DNA of 64,000 bases. It comes from Maribacter_C sp047345145 (GTDB taxonomy: Bacteria; Bacteroidota; Bacteroidia; Flavobacteriales; Flavobacteriaceae). The notes beneath the pieces were generated by a model, which saw only the letters and a program-made list of their open reading frames with translations, ran no database searches and had not been told where the DNA came from. How positions within the stretch are numbered: position 1 is the first letter of the stretch; each line of letters begins with the position of its first letter. The stretch spans positions 868,001-932,000 of the forward strand of contig NZ_JBLFER010000001.1 of assembly GCF_047345145.1 (NCBI RefSeq), in the 5' to 3' direction. Positions 44,564 through 52,533 of this stretch are shown piece by piece. The position numbers and the translations under genes are program-made.

Positions 44564-46126
44564 ATGAAAAATCTTCTTCTTTGCAGCATTGCCTTGGTGA
44601 TGTCTTGTAATACATCCCAAAAAACTATTTCGGAAACTTCGAAAGCTACGGAGGTGAAAATAGTTGACCCAAGTGCATATGCAGCTTCAATTACTGAGGA
44701 AGAATTAAAAGAGCATCTTTATATATATGCTTCAGATGAGTATGAAGGAAGAGAAACAGGTACTCCAGGTCAAAAAAAGGCAATTGCATATTTAAAAACG
44801 GCCTATGAAAAACTCGGTCTTCCTGCAGCTAAAAGTGATGGAAACTATTTTCAAAATGTTCCTTTAGAAGTGACTAAACTGCCAACAGGCTCAATGACTG
44901 TCGGGGAGCAAGAATATGTTATAGGAACCGATTTTGTAAGTTTTGGAGAATCACAAGCTTCTTTTAACGAAATTATTTATGTGGGTTATGGAATTGAGGA
45001 AGGTGAGTATTCAGATTATAAAGATTTGGATGTTTCTGGTAAATTGGTAATTTATAAATCAGGAGAGCCAATGAATGAAGATGGCACCTATGCCCTATCA
45101 GGAACTTCAGAGGCTTCTTCATGGGGAAGTGATAATGCAGTGCTTGAAACTAAAGTAAAATTAGCAGAAGAAAAAGGGGCAGGTGGAATATTAACGTATG
45201 CTCCAAAACTATACCCAAGAATTGCCGCTTATTACAATAGATCTGTCAACTCAGAGAGTGATCGTATGAGTATAAAAAGTGATGACAAGAGACTTTTTAG
45301 TGGCCTTATAAGTGAGAAAATGGCAAAATCAATAATAACTGATATTGACACCAATGCAATTCCGAAAGCGCAGTCAGTTGTATCTAAAGTAATGGCCGTA
45401 GGGAATTCAAAAACCATTAACTCCGAAAATGTAGTTGCCATTTTGAAGGGTTCCGAAAAACCAAATGAATATGTGGTAATATCATCACATCTAGATCATA
45501 TTGGAGTTAATGCTGATGGAGAAATCAACAATGGCGCAGATGATGATGGCTCTGGTACGGTAGCATTATTAGAAATTGCTCAAGCTTTTAAAAAAGCAGC
45601 TGATGAAGGGAATGGTCCCAAACGCTCCATTGTATTCTTGCATGTTACAGGTGAAGAAAAAGGACTTTTAGGAAGTCAGTATTATACCGATTTTGACCCC
45701 ATAGTTCCCTTATCCCAAACTGTTGCCAATTTAAATATTGATATGATTGGGCGCATCGATCCGAAAAGAGAGGGAAAGCGAAACTATATTTATTTAATTG
45801 GGTCTGATAAGCTTAGTACTGATTTGCATAGCCTTTCTGAAGAGGTAAATGCTAAATATGCAAATATTGAATTAGACTATACCTACAATGATGAAAATGA
45901 TCCAAACCGTTTTTATTATAGAAGTGACCATTACAATTTTGCAAAGAACAATATTCCTATCATCTTTTATTTCAACGGTACTCATGATGATTATCATAGA
46001 CCAACCGATACTCCTGATAAAATAAATTATGATTTACTTCAAAATAGAACAAGACTTATTTTTCATACTGCATGGGAGGTTGCCAATCGAGATCAACGGG
46101 TAATTGTTGATAAAGCTTCCAAATAA
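44564..46126 (+). CDS. M28-family zinc peptidase lipoprotein
   Basis: This is a 520-residue peptidase. The ATG at 44564 gives a short signal with lipobox LVMSC (Cys15); the TTG at 44507 is rejected. A PA-like insertion spans about 130-270. The metal-binding residues of the M28 fold appear in order: SSHLDHIGV, NNGADDDGSGT, HVTGEEKGLLGS with the catalytic Glu pair, NIDMIGRID, and YRSDHYNFAKNNIPIIF. It removes N-terminal amino acids from peptides outside the inner membrane. It is close to the hydroxyproline locus but has its own promoter box. Confidence 0.9.
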   Translation: MKNLLLCSIALVMSCNTSQKTISETSKATEVKIVDPSAYAASITEEELKEHLYIYASDEYEGRETGTPGQKKAIAYLKTAYEKLGLPAAKSDGNYFQNVPLEVTKLPTGSMTVGEQEYVIGTDFVSFGESQASFNEIIYVGYGIEEGEYSDYKDLDVSGKLVIYKSGEPMNEDGTYALSGTSEASSWGSDNAVLETKVKLAEEKGAGGILTYAPKLYPRIAAYYNRSVNSESDRMSIKSDDKRLFSGLISEKMAKSIITDIDTNAIPKAQSVVSKVMAVGNSKTINSENVVAILKGSEKPNEYVVISSHLDHIGVNADGEINNGADDDGSGTVALLEIAQAFKKAADEGNGPKRSIVFLHVTGEEKGLLGSQYYTDFDPIVPLSQTVANLNIDMIGRIDPKREGKRNYIYLIGSDKLSTDLHSLSEEVNAKYANIELDYTYNDENDPNRFYYRSDHYNFAKNNIPIIFYFNGTHDDYHRPTDTPDKINYDLLQNRTRLIFHTAWEVANRDQRVIVDKASK

Positions 46127-46148
46127 AATTATTAAAAAAACGAAGAGT

Positions 46149-46182
46149 AAAAAAAGCCTTATCTCAGGAGATAAGGCTTAAA
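46149..46182 (-). terminator. Rho-independent terminator (minus strand)
   Basis: AAGCCTTATCTC pairs with GAGATAAGGCTT over up to 12 bp, and the minus strand continues into seven T. It would end any transcript that reads past tRNA-His and the first terminator. In the plus direction it could also form downstream of the M28 gene, but without a T-tract. Confidence 0.8.
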
Positions 46183-46186
46183 CTTT

Positions 46187-46203
46187 GGGTGGAAGACCGG
46201 GTT
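46187..46203 (-). repeat. 17-bp copy of the tRNA-His 3' end
   Basis: GGGTGGAAGACCGGGTT is identical to the 3' end of the tRNA-His gene (46299-46315), repeated in the same orientation 112 bp away. The sequence next to it (CTCGACTGAGCTCGGCAC) is unrelated to the tRNA and resembles a dispersed repeat. It may be a relic of a duplicated tRNA or an old attachment site. Confidence 0.8.
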
Positions 46204-46251
46204 TACCTCGACTGAGCTCGGCACAGGCTTCTCACCCTTTCCTTTTAGTAT

Positions 46252-46287
46252 AAAAACAAAGTCCCTACATTTTACTGCAAGGACTTT
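46252..46287 (-). terminator. Terminator directly downstream of tRNA-His
   Basis: AAAGTCC and GGACTTT form a 7-bp stem around a 16-nt loop, followed on the minus strand by a GTTTTTA tract. It begins 12 bp after the tRNA 3' end. Confidence 0.6.
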
Positions 46288-46298
46288 TACCAATTTCA

Positions 46299-46374
46299 GG
46301 GTGGAAGACCGGGTTCGAACCGGCGACTTCTGGTACCACAAACCAGCGCTCTAACCAGCTGAGCTACAACCACC
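46299..46374 (-). tRNA. tRNA-His (anticodon GTG)
   Basis: The 76-nt sequence folds as a tRNA. The D stem is GCTC/GAGC, the anticodon stem is CTGGT/ACCAG around the loop TTGTGGT (anticodon GTG), the variable loop has 5 nt, and the T arm is GCCGG-TTCGAAC-CCGGT. An extra G at position -1 pairs with C73, as expected for tRNA-His. CCA is not encoded. Positions 5/68 and 6/67 of the acceptor stem are T-T mismatches, which is unusual but also present in the 3' copy at 46187. Confidence 0.95.
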
Positions 46375-46389
46375 ATTTGTTAGCGGTTG

Positions 46390-46420
46390 CAAATGTAATT
46401 TTTTTTAATTGATCTTTCAA
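46390..46420 (-). promoter_or_regulatory. Promoter of tRNA-His
   Basis: On the minus strand, TTG (46420-46418), a 20-bp spacer and TACATTTG (46397-46390) match the Bacteroidota -33/-7 consensus perfectly. The mature tRNA starts 16 bp downstream. Confidence 0.75.
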
Positions 46421-46649
46421 AAGAAACGCTTTAAAAAGAATAATGAAATAATCTAAATTTCTGATTAAGATTGCTCAGAATAGGCCTAAGGAAGGGAATT
46501 TTGAAAAAATTTCAATCAACAATTCCAGGTTCTTTTACTTCTTGCGAATTTAGTAAGTCATATGATAATCACCATCTTACATCTTATTTCAACCTTTTCA
46601 CAACATAAATTGTTAGACCACACTCCTTTGAGCTACATTTATTTACCTA
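46421..46649. other. Intergenic region between tRNA-His and histidine kinase
   Basis: This AT-rich, divergent control region (275 bp with the tRNA promoter) holds no supported gene. A short ORF beginning at 46562 is an extension artefact overlapping the kinase start. I see no terminator or clear kinase promoter. Confidence 0.5.
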
Positions 46650-48758
46650 ATGTACCCAAATCGGATGTATTTGACCAAAAGCAACGGAACGGCAGTATAT
46701 TTTTCCAAACTAGTATTCTTTATACTTTTTTTGAGTTCCTTATTGTATCCTAATCTTTCGCGTGCCCAGCAGAATTCGAGGGATAGTTTAATCCGTTTGA
46801 TTCAGAAAACTGAAGCCGAAAAAAGTTTCAGTAAAAAAGACTCTACGCATATAAATCTCTTAAATGATCTTGGGCAAAATCTACGTTTTTACAAAGCAGA
46901 CAGCCTTTTAAGAGTAGCAGAACAAGCATTGAATCATAGTAAGTCAATTCAATATACCAAGGGGCATATCGAAGCCCTAGTTAATATTGGCCACTATTAC
47001 TCAGACAAAGGAAATCATGACAAAGCAATAAAAAACTATCAAAATGCCTCTAAAATAGCGAATGAGTTGGGTGTTCTTGAGCTAATTCTCTCAACCCAAA
47101 ATCAATTAGCAAATCAGTATACTTTTCATGGAGATTTTGAAAAAGCCTTAGAAGAGTATTTGACAGGTATTGAAATCGCGACCTCAGCAGATCATAAACC
47201 TATGATGGCAATTATCAATGAGAATATTGCTCTTCTATATGCTGATCAAAATGACTTCGATCAAGCCTTGGTTTACTTTAAAATTGTAAAAAAGCTAAAC
47301 GAGGAAATCGGAGATGAAATTTCCACGGCATTTACTATCAGTAATATGGCCGATACGTATGCGGATATGGGTAATCTAGAATATGCCATGTTCCATATAA
47401 CAAAGAGTATTACTGTCTTTGAAAAATATGAACTCATGGATTGGCTTGCATACGCTTTTGAGGTAAAGGGGAAAACGTATTTGAAGCAAGGCAAATACAA
47501 GTGGGCGATTTTTTGGTATAATCAAAGCCAATCGTTGCATAATAAAAGTGTAGAGGACGAGAGAAGTGAGATCAACCTTCTAAATGGAATCGCAGAAGCA
47601 AACATTGGCCTTGAAAAAGACAGTATATCTGAAAAGTATGCTCAAAATGCTTTGGAAATTTCTACTCGACTACAGGAAAGTAAGGGTATTCAAAAAAGTG
47701 CAGAAATACTATATAAAATCAGTAAGAAGAGAAATGATTATGTGAGTGCACTTAACTATCACGAGCTTTTTCAGAGGTTATCTGATACAATTTCGAAGAA
47801 TGGCAGTAAGAAGAATCTTTTGATGTTGAAGACGAAAATGAATCACGAACAGCAGAAGAGAACTCTTATTGAAGAGAATGAAAAAGCACTCGCAAAGCAA
47901 AAAAACTATGTTTACGCCTCTGTTGCGATACTTTTGATTCTCATGGTTATTACTTTATTGGTTCGCAGAAACGAAAAAATTCAAAAGAACCTTAATAAAG
48001 AACTACACTCAAAAACCTCTGATCTTGAAAAAAATGAGGTAGAACTAAGGGCTATCAATGAAACGAAAGATAAAATGTTCTCTATTATTGGACATGATCT
48101 GAGAGGCCCTATAGGAGCATTTCAAGGACTTCTACAACTATTAAAAAATGGTGAAATTGATCAAAATGAATTTATACAGTTTATTCCAAAACTAAGAACT
48201 GATATTGATAATATTTCATTTACCCTAAACAATTTACTGTCCTGGGGACAAACACAGATGAACGGTACAATTACACAACCTACTGTAGTTTCTTTAGAAC
48301 ATTTGGTAAAAGATAACATCAATCTTTTGTCTGAAATTGCAGGAAACAAATCTATTAAAATGATCAGCCAGTTAAGCGAAAATACTTTGGCTTGGTCTGA
48401 CGCCGATCAAATTGACATTGTGATTCGAAATCTGATGAGTAATGCTTTAAAGTTTACCCCTAAGAATGGAATGGTAACTATCAATGCAAAAGAAAAGAAT
48501 AATTTCTGGGAAGTTTCGGTAAGGGATACAGGTGTTGGTATCGACAAAGAGGCTAAAGAGAAAATCTTCGCTAAAAACTCAAATGTGACTACTTACGGAA
48601 CCGAAAATGAAAAAGGAACAGGACTTGGTCTATCTCTATGCAAAGAAATGGTAGAAAACAACAATGGTACTATTTGGGTTGAAAGTGTTCCTCGCAAAGG
48701 AACTTGCTTTTACTTTACCGTTCCTAAGGTAAAAAAGTCGTTTCAAAAAGCTAGCTAG
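46650..48758 (+). CDS. TPR-containing sensor histidine kinase
   Basis: This is a 702-residue kinase. It has an N-terminal signal or membrane segment (about 18-40), then a periplasmic array of about five tetratricopeptide repeats (about 90-370, such as IEALVNIGHYYSDKGNHDKAIKNYQ). A membrane helix lies at about 417-437, followed by a coiled coil and the kinase core: His482 in SIIGHDLRGPIGAF, N box VIRNLMSNALKFTP, and G boxes DTGVGID and GTGLGLSLCKEMV. No receiver domain and no response-regulator gene are adjacent, so it is an orphan kinase here. The ATG at 46665 is an alternative start. Confidence 0.9.
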   Translation: MYPNRMYLTKSNGTAVYFSKLVFFILFLSSLLYPNLSRAQQNSRDSLIRLIQKTEAEKSFSKKDSTHINLLNDLGQNLRFYKADSLLRVAEQALNHSKSIQYTKGHIEALVNIGHYYSDKGNHDKAIKNYQNASKIANELGVLELILSTQNQLANQYTFHGDFEKALEEYLTGIEIATSADHKPMMAIINENIALLYADQNDFDQALVYFKIVKKLNEEIGDEISTAFTISNMADTYADMGNLEYAMFHITKSITVFEKYELMDWLAYAFEVKGKTYLKQGKYKWAIFWYNQSQSLHNKSVEDERSEINLLNGIAEANIGLEKDSISEKYAQNALEISTRLQESKGIQKSAEILYKISKKRNDYVSALNYHELFQRLSDTISKNGSKKNLLMLKTKMNHEQQKRTLIEENEKALAKQKNYVYASVAILLILMVITLLVRRNEKIQKNLNKELHSKTSDLEKNEVELRAINETKDKMFSIIGHDLRGPIGAFQGLLQLLKNGEIDQNEFIQFIPKLRTDIDNISFTLNNLLSWGQTQMNGTITQPTVVSLEHLVKDNINLLSEIAGNKSIKMISQLSENTLAWSDADQIDIVIRNLMSNALKFTPKNGMVTINAKEKNNFWEVSVRDTGVGIDKEAKEKIFAKNSNVTTYGTENEKGTGLGLSLCKEMVENNNGTIWVESVPRKGTCFYFTVPKVKKSFQKAS

Positions 48759-49477
48759 ATCAAATCACTCAGACTGTTGACAGCCGTATAGCGTTCCACA
48801 TTAAAACCTTCAGCATGATCAACATTGATATACCTGCCTAAATCTCTTGCTCTGTACGTTACACTATCAATAAAATTTTTATTGCTGATTGGAGTTTCGG
48901 GCTCATCACTTTTCGGATCATAAAACTGAGAACTATAGGCTAAAATTGCTTCGTTCTTTTTTTCAATAAAACCAGAAACATCAACAATAAAATCTGGTTC
49001 TAAATTCTTCCATTGTATATAATGATACACCTGTTTTGGTCTCCAAGGTTCTTGCCACTGGTCATCACCTTCGAGTTTTGTATCTATTTTAACTAAACCA
49101 CTTAAGAAACAAGCATCACTTACCAGTTTGCTTCCCTTTCCATGATCAATATGTCGATCTTCAATCGCATTACATAGCACAATTTCTGGGCGATACTTTC
49201 TTATCATTTTAATAACCGCTAATTGGTGTTCTTTATCATTAATAAAGAACCCGTCAGCAAACTCCAAATTTTCTCGAACTGATATACCTAAAATCTCTGC
49301 AGCGGCGGCAGCCTCTTTATCTCGTAGTTCAGCAGAACCTCTAGTACCCAATTCTCCTCTAGTTAAATCAACAGCCCCAACTTTCTTTCCTAAGGAAATC
49401 TCTTTGGCAATAGTGGCCCCTGCTCCTAATTCAATATCATCCGGGTGCGCGCCAAAAGCTAGTATATCTAATTTCAT
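48755..49477 (-). CDS. bshB1: Bacillithiol biosynthesis deacetylase BshB1
   Basis: This is a 240-residue zinc-dependent deacetylase of the PIG-L/LmbE family. The metal motif is AHPDDIELG (His11, Asp13, Asp14), and the second metal histidines are in EDRHIDHGKG. The characteristic SSQFYDP segment is present near residue 185. It removes the acetyl group from GlcNAc-malate in synthesis of the thiol bacillithiol. It overlaps the convergent kinase gene by 4 bp. Confidence 0.92.
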   Translation of the reverse strand: MKLDILAFGAHPDDIELGAGATIAKEISLGKKVGAVDLTRGELGTRGSAELRDKEAAAAAEILGISVRENLEFADGFFINDKEHQLAVIKMIRKYRPEIVLCNAIEDRHIDHGKGSKLVSDACFLSGLVKIDTKLEGDDQWQEPWRPKQVYHYIQWKNLEPDFIVDVSGFIEKKNEAILAYSSQFYDPKSDEPETPISNKNFIDSVTYRARDLGRYINVDHAEGFNVERYTAVNSLSDLI

Positions 49478-49504
49478 AATACTTGGTTTGATTAGTTCTA
49501 CGGA

Positions 49505-50680
49505 CTACTCTGTCGTAGTAACAACTTGACGCCTTACTTTTTGAAGCGCTTGTTCTATATCCGCAATAAGATCTTCTGACTCTTCGATTCCTACAGAAAA
49601 ACGAATTAGTCCATCTTTAATTCCTTGTTCTGCTCTAACTTCAGCACTCATAAGGGCGTGGGAAGTATCAGCAGGTGAAATGAGCGTGCTTTCAACTCCT
49701 GCTAAACTCATTGATGATTTTATTAATTGTAAAGATTTTCGAAACTGCTTGGCATCATATGTTTCTTTCAATTCAAATGAGAGCATCCCACCAAAACCAC
49801 GCATCTGCGATTTTGCCAATTCATGTTCAGGATGCGAGGGTAACCCAGGATAATATACAGCTTCAATATCCTCATTGTTATATAAATATTCCGCCATTCG
49901 CTGCGCATTAGCATTTTGTGCCTTAACTCGCAATCCCATAGTCTTAATACTGCGTTCTAAAAGCCAAACCGTATAATCGCTTAGACTTCCTCCAAAGTTC
50001 TTTGCCAATTGAAATATCTGCTCCATATGTTCTTCAGAAGCAGCAACTGCTCCTGCACAAATATCAGAATGTCCGCCCATATACTTTGTAGCACTATGAA
50101 TTACCACGTCAATTCCAAAATCAATAGGGTTCTGATTTACCGGACTGGCAAACGTATTATCTATCATTGAAACAATACCATGCCTTTTGGTAATCTTCCC
50201 TATGGCATCTAAATCTGTTATCGTCAACAGTGGATTCGAGGGAGTTTCAATATATATCACTTTCGTGTTCCCTTGAATCTTGGCTTCAAAATCCTCTGGT
50301 TTCCATCCCTCCGTAAAAGAATAGGAAATTCCATATTTATCAAATTCCTCAGTTACTAAATTATATGTACCTCCGTATAGAGTCTGTTGAAGAACAATAT
50401 GATCCCCAGCATGAAGGAAAGCCATCAATGATGTACTTACAGCAGCCATTCCACTTCCAAATATCAATGCGGACTCTGCATGCTCTAAAGCAGCGATTTT
50501 TTTAGCAAGTCCCTCTTGGTTTGGTGTGTTGAAATATCTCGGATAACGCTTCACATCAACATCTTCAAATGCATAGGAACTGCTCATATACAAAGGAGAA
50601 ATAGCGCCTTTGAACTGCTCATCAACTATCTCTCCCACATGAGTACATATGGTATTCAGACCTTTTTTAGTATTACCCAT
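49505..50680 (-). CDS. Cys/Met metabolism PLP enzyme (cystathionine gamma-synthase/lyase family)
   Basis: This is a 391-residue PLP enzyme; the ATG at 50680 is preferred over a GTG two codons upstream. The cofactor lysine is Lys199 in HSATKYMGGHSD, with Asp174 in MIDNTFASP binding the pyridine nitrogen. The family includes cystathionine gamma-synthase, cystathionine gamma- and beta-lyases and methionine gamma-lyase, and the exact reaction cannot be assigned. It is 27 bp upstream of bshB1, suggesting coupling of cysteine supply to bacillithiol synthesis. Confidence 0.88.
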   Translation of the reverse strand: MGNTKKGLNTICTHVGEIVDEQFKGAISPLYMSSSYAFEDVDVKRYPRYFNTPNQEGLAKKIAALEHAESALIFGSGMAAVSTSLMAFLHAGDHIVLQQTLYGGTYNLVTEEFDKYGISYSFTEGWKPEDFEAKIQGNTKVIYIETPSNPLLTITDLDAIGKITKRHGIVSMIDNTFASPVNQNPIDFGIDVVIHSATKYMGGHSDICAGAVAASEEHMEQIFQLAKNFGGSLSDYTVWLLERSIKTMGLRVKAQNANAQRMAEYLYNNEDIEAVYYPGLPSHPEHELAKSQMRGFGGMLSFELKETYDAKQFRKSLQLIKSSMSLAGVESTLISPADTSHALMSAEVRAEQGIKDGLIRFSVGIEESEDLIADIEQALQKVRRQVVTTTE

Positions 50681-50719
50681 CGTCACTAATTTATTGATTG
50701 TTAAAGTTACTAAAATCGA

Positions 50720-52129
50720 TTAGACTTGAACCTTTTTCCATTTTCCTTTTTTAAACCAAATTATAGATACAATAGCCAAGAGAACTTCGGCAGCTGTTAT
50801 AGCAATGAACACCCCCATGGCACCAAGTTCAAAAGTTATAGCCGCCAAATAAGCAAATGGTAATTGAAACATCCAGAAGGCAACCAGATTTATCTTAGTT
50901 GGCGTTCCGGTATCCCCTGCCCCGTTAAAAGCTTGAGTAACTACCATACCATAGGCGTAAAAGATATATCCGATGGCAATTATTTGAAGACAAAGTCCTC
51001 CATTTTCGATTACAACTGGATTATCATTAAACCAACCCACTAGGTCATGTGCGAAAAAGAGATAAATGATAGAAACTATTCCCATAAAATAGGCATTGTA
51101 CTTTCCAGTTTTCCAAACGGATGTTTCTGCACGCTCTGGTTTTTTTGCCCCAAGGTTCTGCCCCACCAAGGTTGCCGCGGCATTACTCATCCCCCAAGAA
51201 GGCATTAGAGTAAAGAGCATGATTCTGATGGCAATCGTATAGCCAGCAAGCACTTCGCTTCCAAATTCTGCCATCATACGCATTAAGAATACCCAGCTGG
51301 AAGTACCAATTAAGAATTGGGCGATTCCACCCAGAGAAACTTTGATTAGGTTCATCATCACTTTCAAGCGAAGGACCATATCTTTGAACTTGATTTGAAT
51401 CGTGCTCCATCCGAAGAACAAAATTGCCAACTGAAAAAGTACGGCACTTCCCCTGCCAATATTAGTTGCAATGGCAGCTCCCATTACTCCATATTCGGGA
51501 ACTGGCCCCCATCCGAAGATAAAAATCGGATCTAGGATAATGTTTAATCCATTGGACAATACTAAAGTCCACATGGCGACAGAAGCATTTCCTGCCCCAC
51601 GGAAAATCGCATTAATTAAGAATAGCAGAAGAATAGTAATATTACCCCCAATCAGGAGCTGTGTATATCCATAGCCCTCTGTAATAAGTTCTGGCTCAGC
51701 ACCCATGAGTGCCAAAATTTCCTTGGCAAACAAGAATCCGAAAATGCCAACTACCAGCGATACTAGAACACCAAGTGCAATTGCCTGAACCGCAGCCTCT
51801 TTGGCGCCCTGTACGTCTTTTTCGCCAATTCTGCGTGCCACAACTGCAGTTGCTGCCATACTTAAGCCTATAGCAATGGCATAAACTAGCGTAATCACAG
51901 ATTCAGTAAGGCCAATTGTAGCTACAGCATTAACACTGACTTGAGATACGTAGGCAATATCAACAATGGCGAAAATCGACTCCATCATCATTTCTAGAAT
52001 CATGGGAATGGAAAGCATAAAAATTGCCTTGCGAATGCTTCCCGTGGTAAATTCATTTTCTTTACCCGTAATTGCTTGAATAAAATACTGGTATAATTTT
52101 TTAAATGTAAGTGTACTTGATGGTTTCAT
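50720..52129 (-). CDS. MATE-family efflux transporter
   Basis: This is a 469-residue inner-membrane exporter with 12 predicted spans. The two homologous halves begin near SIRKAIFMLSIPMILEMMMESIFAIVDIAYVS and KVSLGGIAQFLIGTSSWVFLMRMM. The family uses sodium or proton gradients to expel cationic drugs and metabolites. A long leader with strong secondary structure precedes the start (52137-52240). Confidence 0.92.
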   Translation of the reverse strand: MKPSSTLTFKKLYQYFIQAITGKENEFTTGSIRKAIFMLSIPMILEMMMESIFAIVDIAYVSQVSVNAVATIGLTESVITLVYAIAIGLSMAATAVVARRIGEKDVQGAKEAAVQAIALGVLVSLVVGIFGFLFAKEILALMGAEPELITEGYGYTQLLIGGNITILLLFLINAIFRGAGNASVAMWTLVLSNGLNIILDPIFIFGWGPVPEYGVMGAAIATNIGRGSAVLFQLAILFFGWSTIQIKFKDMVLRLKVMMNLIKVSLGGIAQFLIGTSSWVFLMRMMAEFGSEVLAGYTIAIRIMLFTLMPSWGMSNAAATLVGQNLGAKKPERAETSVWKTGKYNAYFMGIVSIIYLFFAHDLVGWFNDNPVVIENGGLCLQIIAIGYIFYAYGMVVTQAFNGAGDTGTPTKINLVAFWMFQLPFAYLAAITFELGAMGVFIAITAAEVLLAIVSIIWFKKGKWKKVQV

Positions 52130-52136
52130 TGTAAAA

Positions 52137-52240
52137 AGAATTATGTGAGAAAAAGAGAAAGTATAGCGTCAGAGAGTACGACTGAAAGTCGACTAATTAT
52201 TGGGCGAGAGCCCTATGACATCTATAAAAAACATAATTCT
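52137..52240 (-). ncRNA. Candidate structured 5' leader of the MATE gene
   Basis: On the minus strand, AGAATTATGT (52240-52231) pairs perfectly with ACATAATTCT (52146-52137). They enclose two further hairpins: GGGC-TCTC-GCCC, and AGTCGACT-TTC-AGTCGTACT with one bulge. The outer stem ends 7 bp before the MATE ATG. I recognise no known riboswitch motif. An alternative is a small mobile element with 10-bp terminal inverted repeats. Confidence 0.4.
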
Positions 52241-52329
52241 TATAACTTCATGATGAAACAAAGATGAATATTTTATTTTAGAATAAAAAATATATTGATT
52301 CAAGGGGTAAAGAATCAAGAACAAAAGAG

Positions 52330-52337
52330 CAAAGATA
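52330..52337 (-). promoter_or_regulatory. Putative -7 element of the MATE transcript
   Basis: The minus strand reads TATCTTTG, a perfect match to TAnnTTTG. Use of this site would give a leader of about 190 nt. No -33 TTG is seen. Confidence 0.4.
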
Positions 52338-52533
52338 AAAGTCTCGTTTCATTATTCTTGTGGCCTAACAGTCTTGACTCTTTTAATATCACATCTTTGG
52401 GAGTTCTTTTTTTTGGATTTTCAATGAGATAATTAAACCCAATTTTGTCATACTCCCCATCATTCAAAAAATGTGGAAATCGATAAAACCTACCAAACTT
52501 TGCCCGTAAAAAATGAAGCTACTTACTTGATAA

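Larger units (their letters stand above)
52130..52533. other. 404-bp intergenic region holding the MATE leader
   Basis: No gene is supported here. The region carries a -7 box for the MATE gene (52330-52337, minus) and the structured leader at 52137-52240. It is otherwise AT-rich, and no T-tract terminator for the upstream lipoprotein gene was recognised. Confidence 0.6.

Noticed and set aside
46149..46182. Terminator of the M28 peptidase gene (plus strand)
   Set aside because: The hairpin could form in that transcript, but the T-tract is only on the minus strand, so it was assigned to the tRNA direction.
46562..46753. 63-codon ORF before the histidine kinase
   Set aside because: It overlaps the kinase start in another frame and shows no protein-like pattern.
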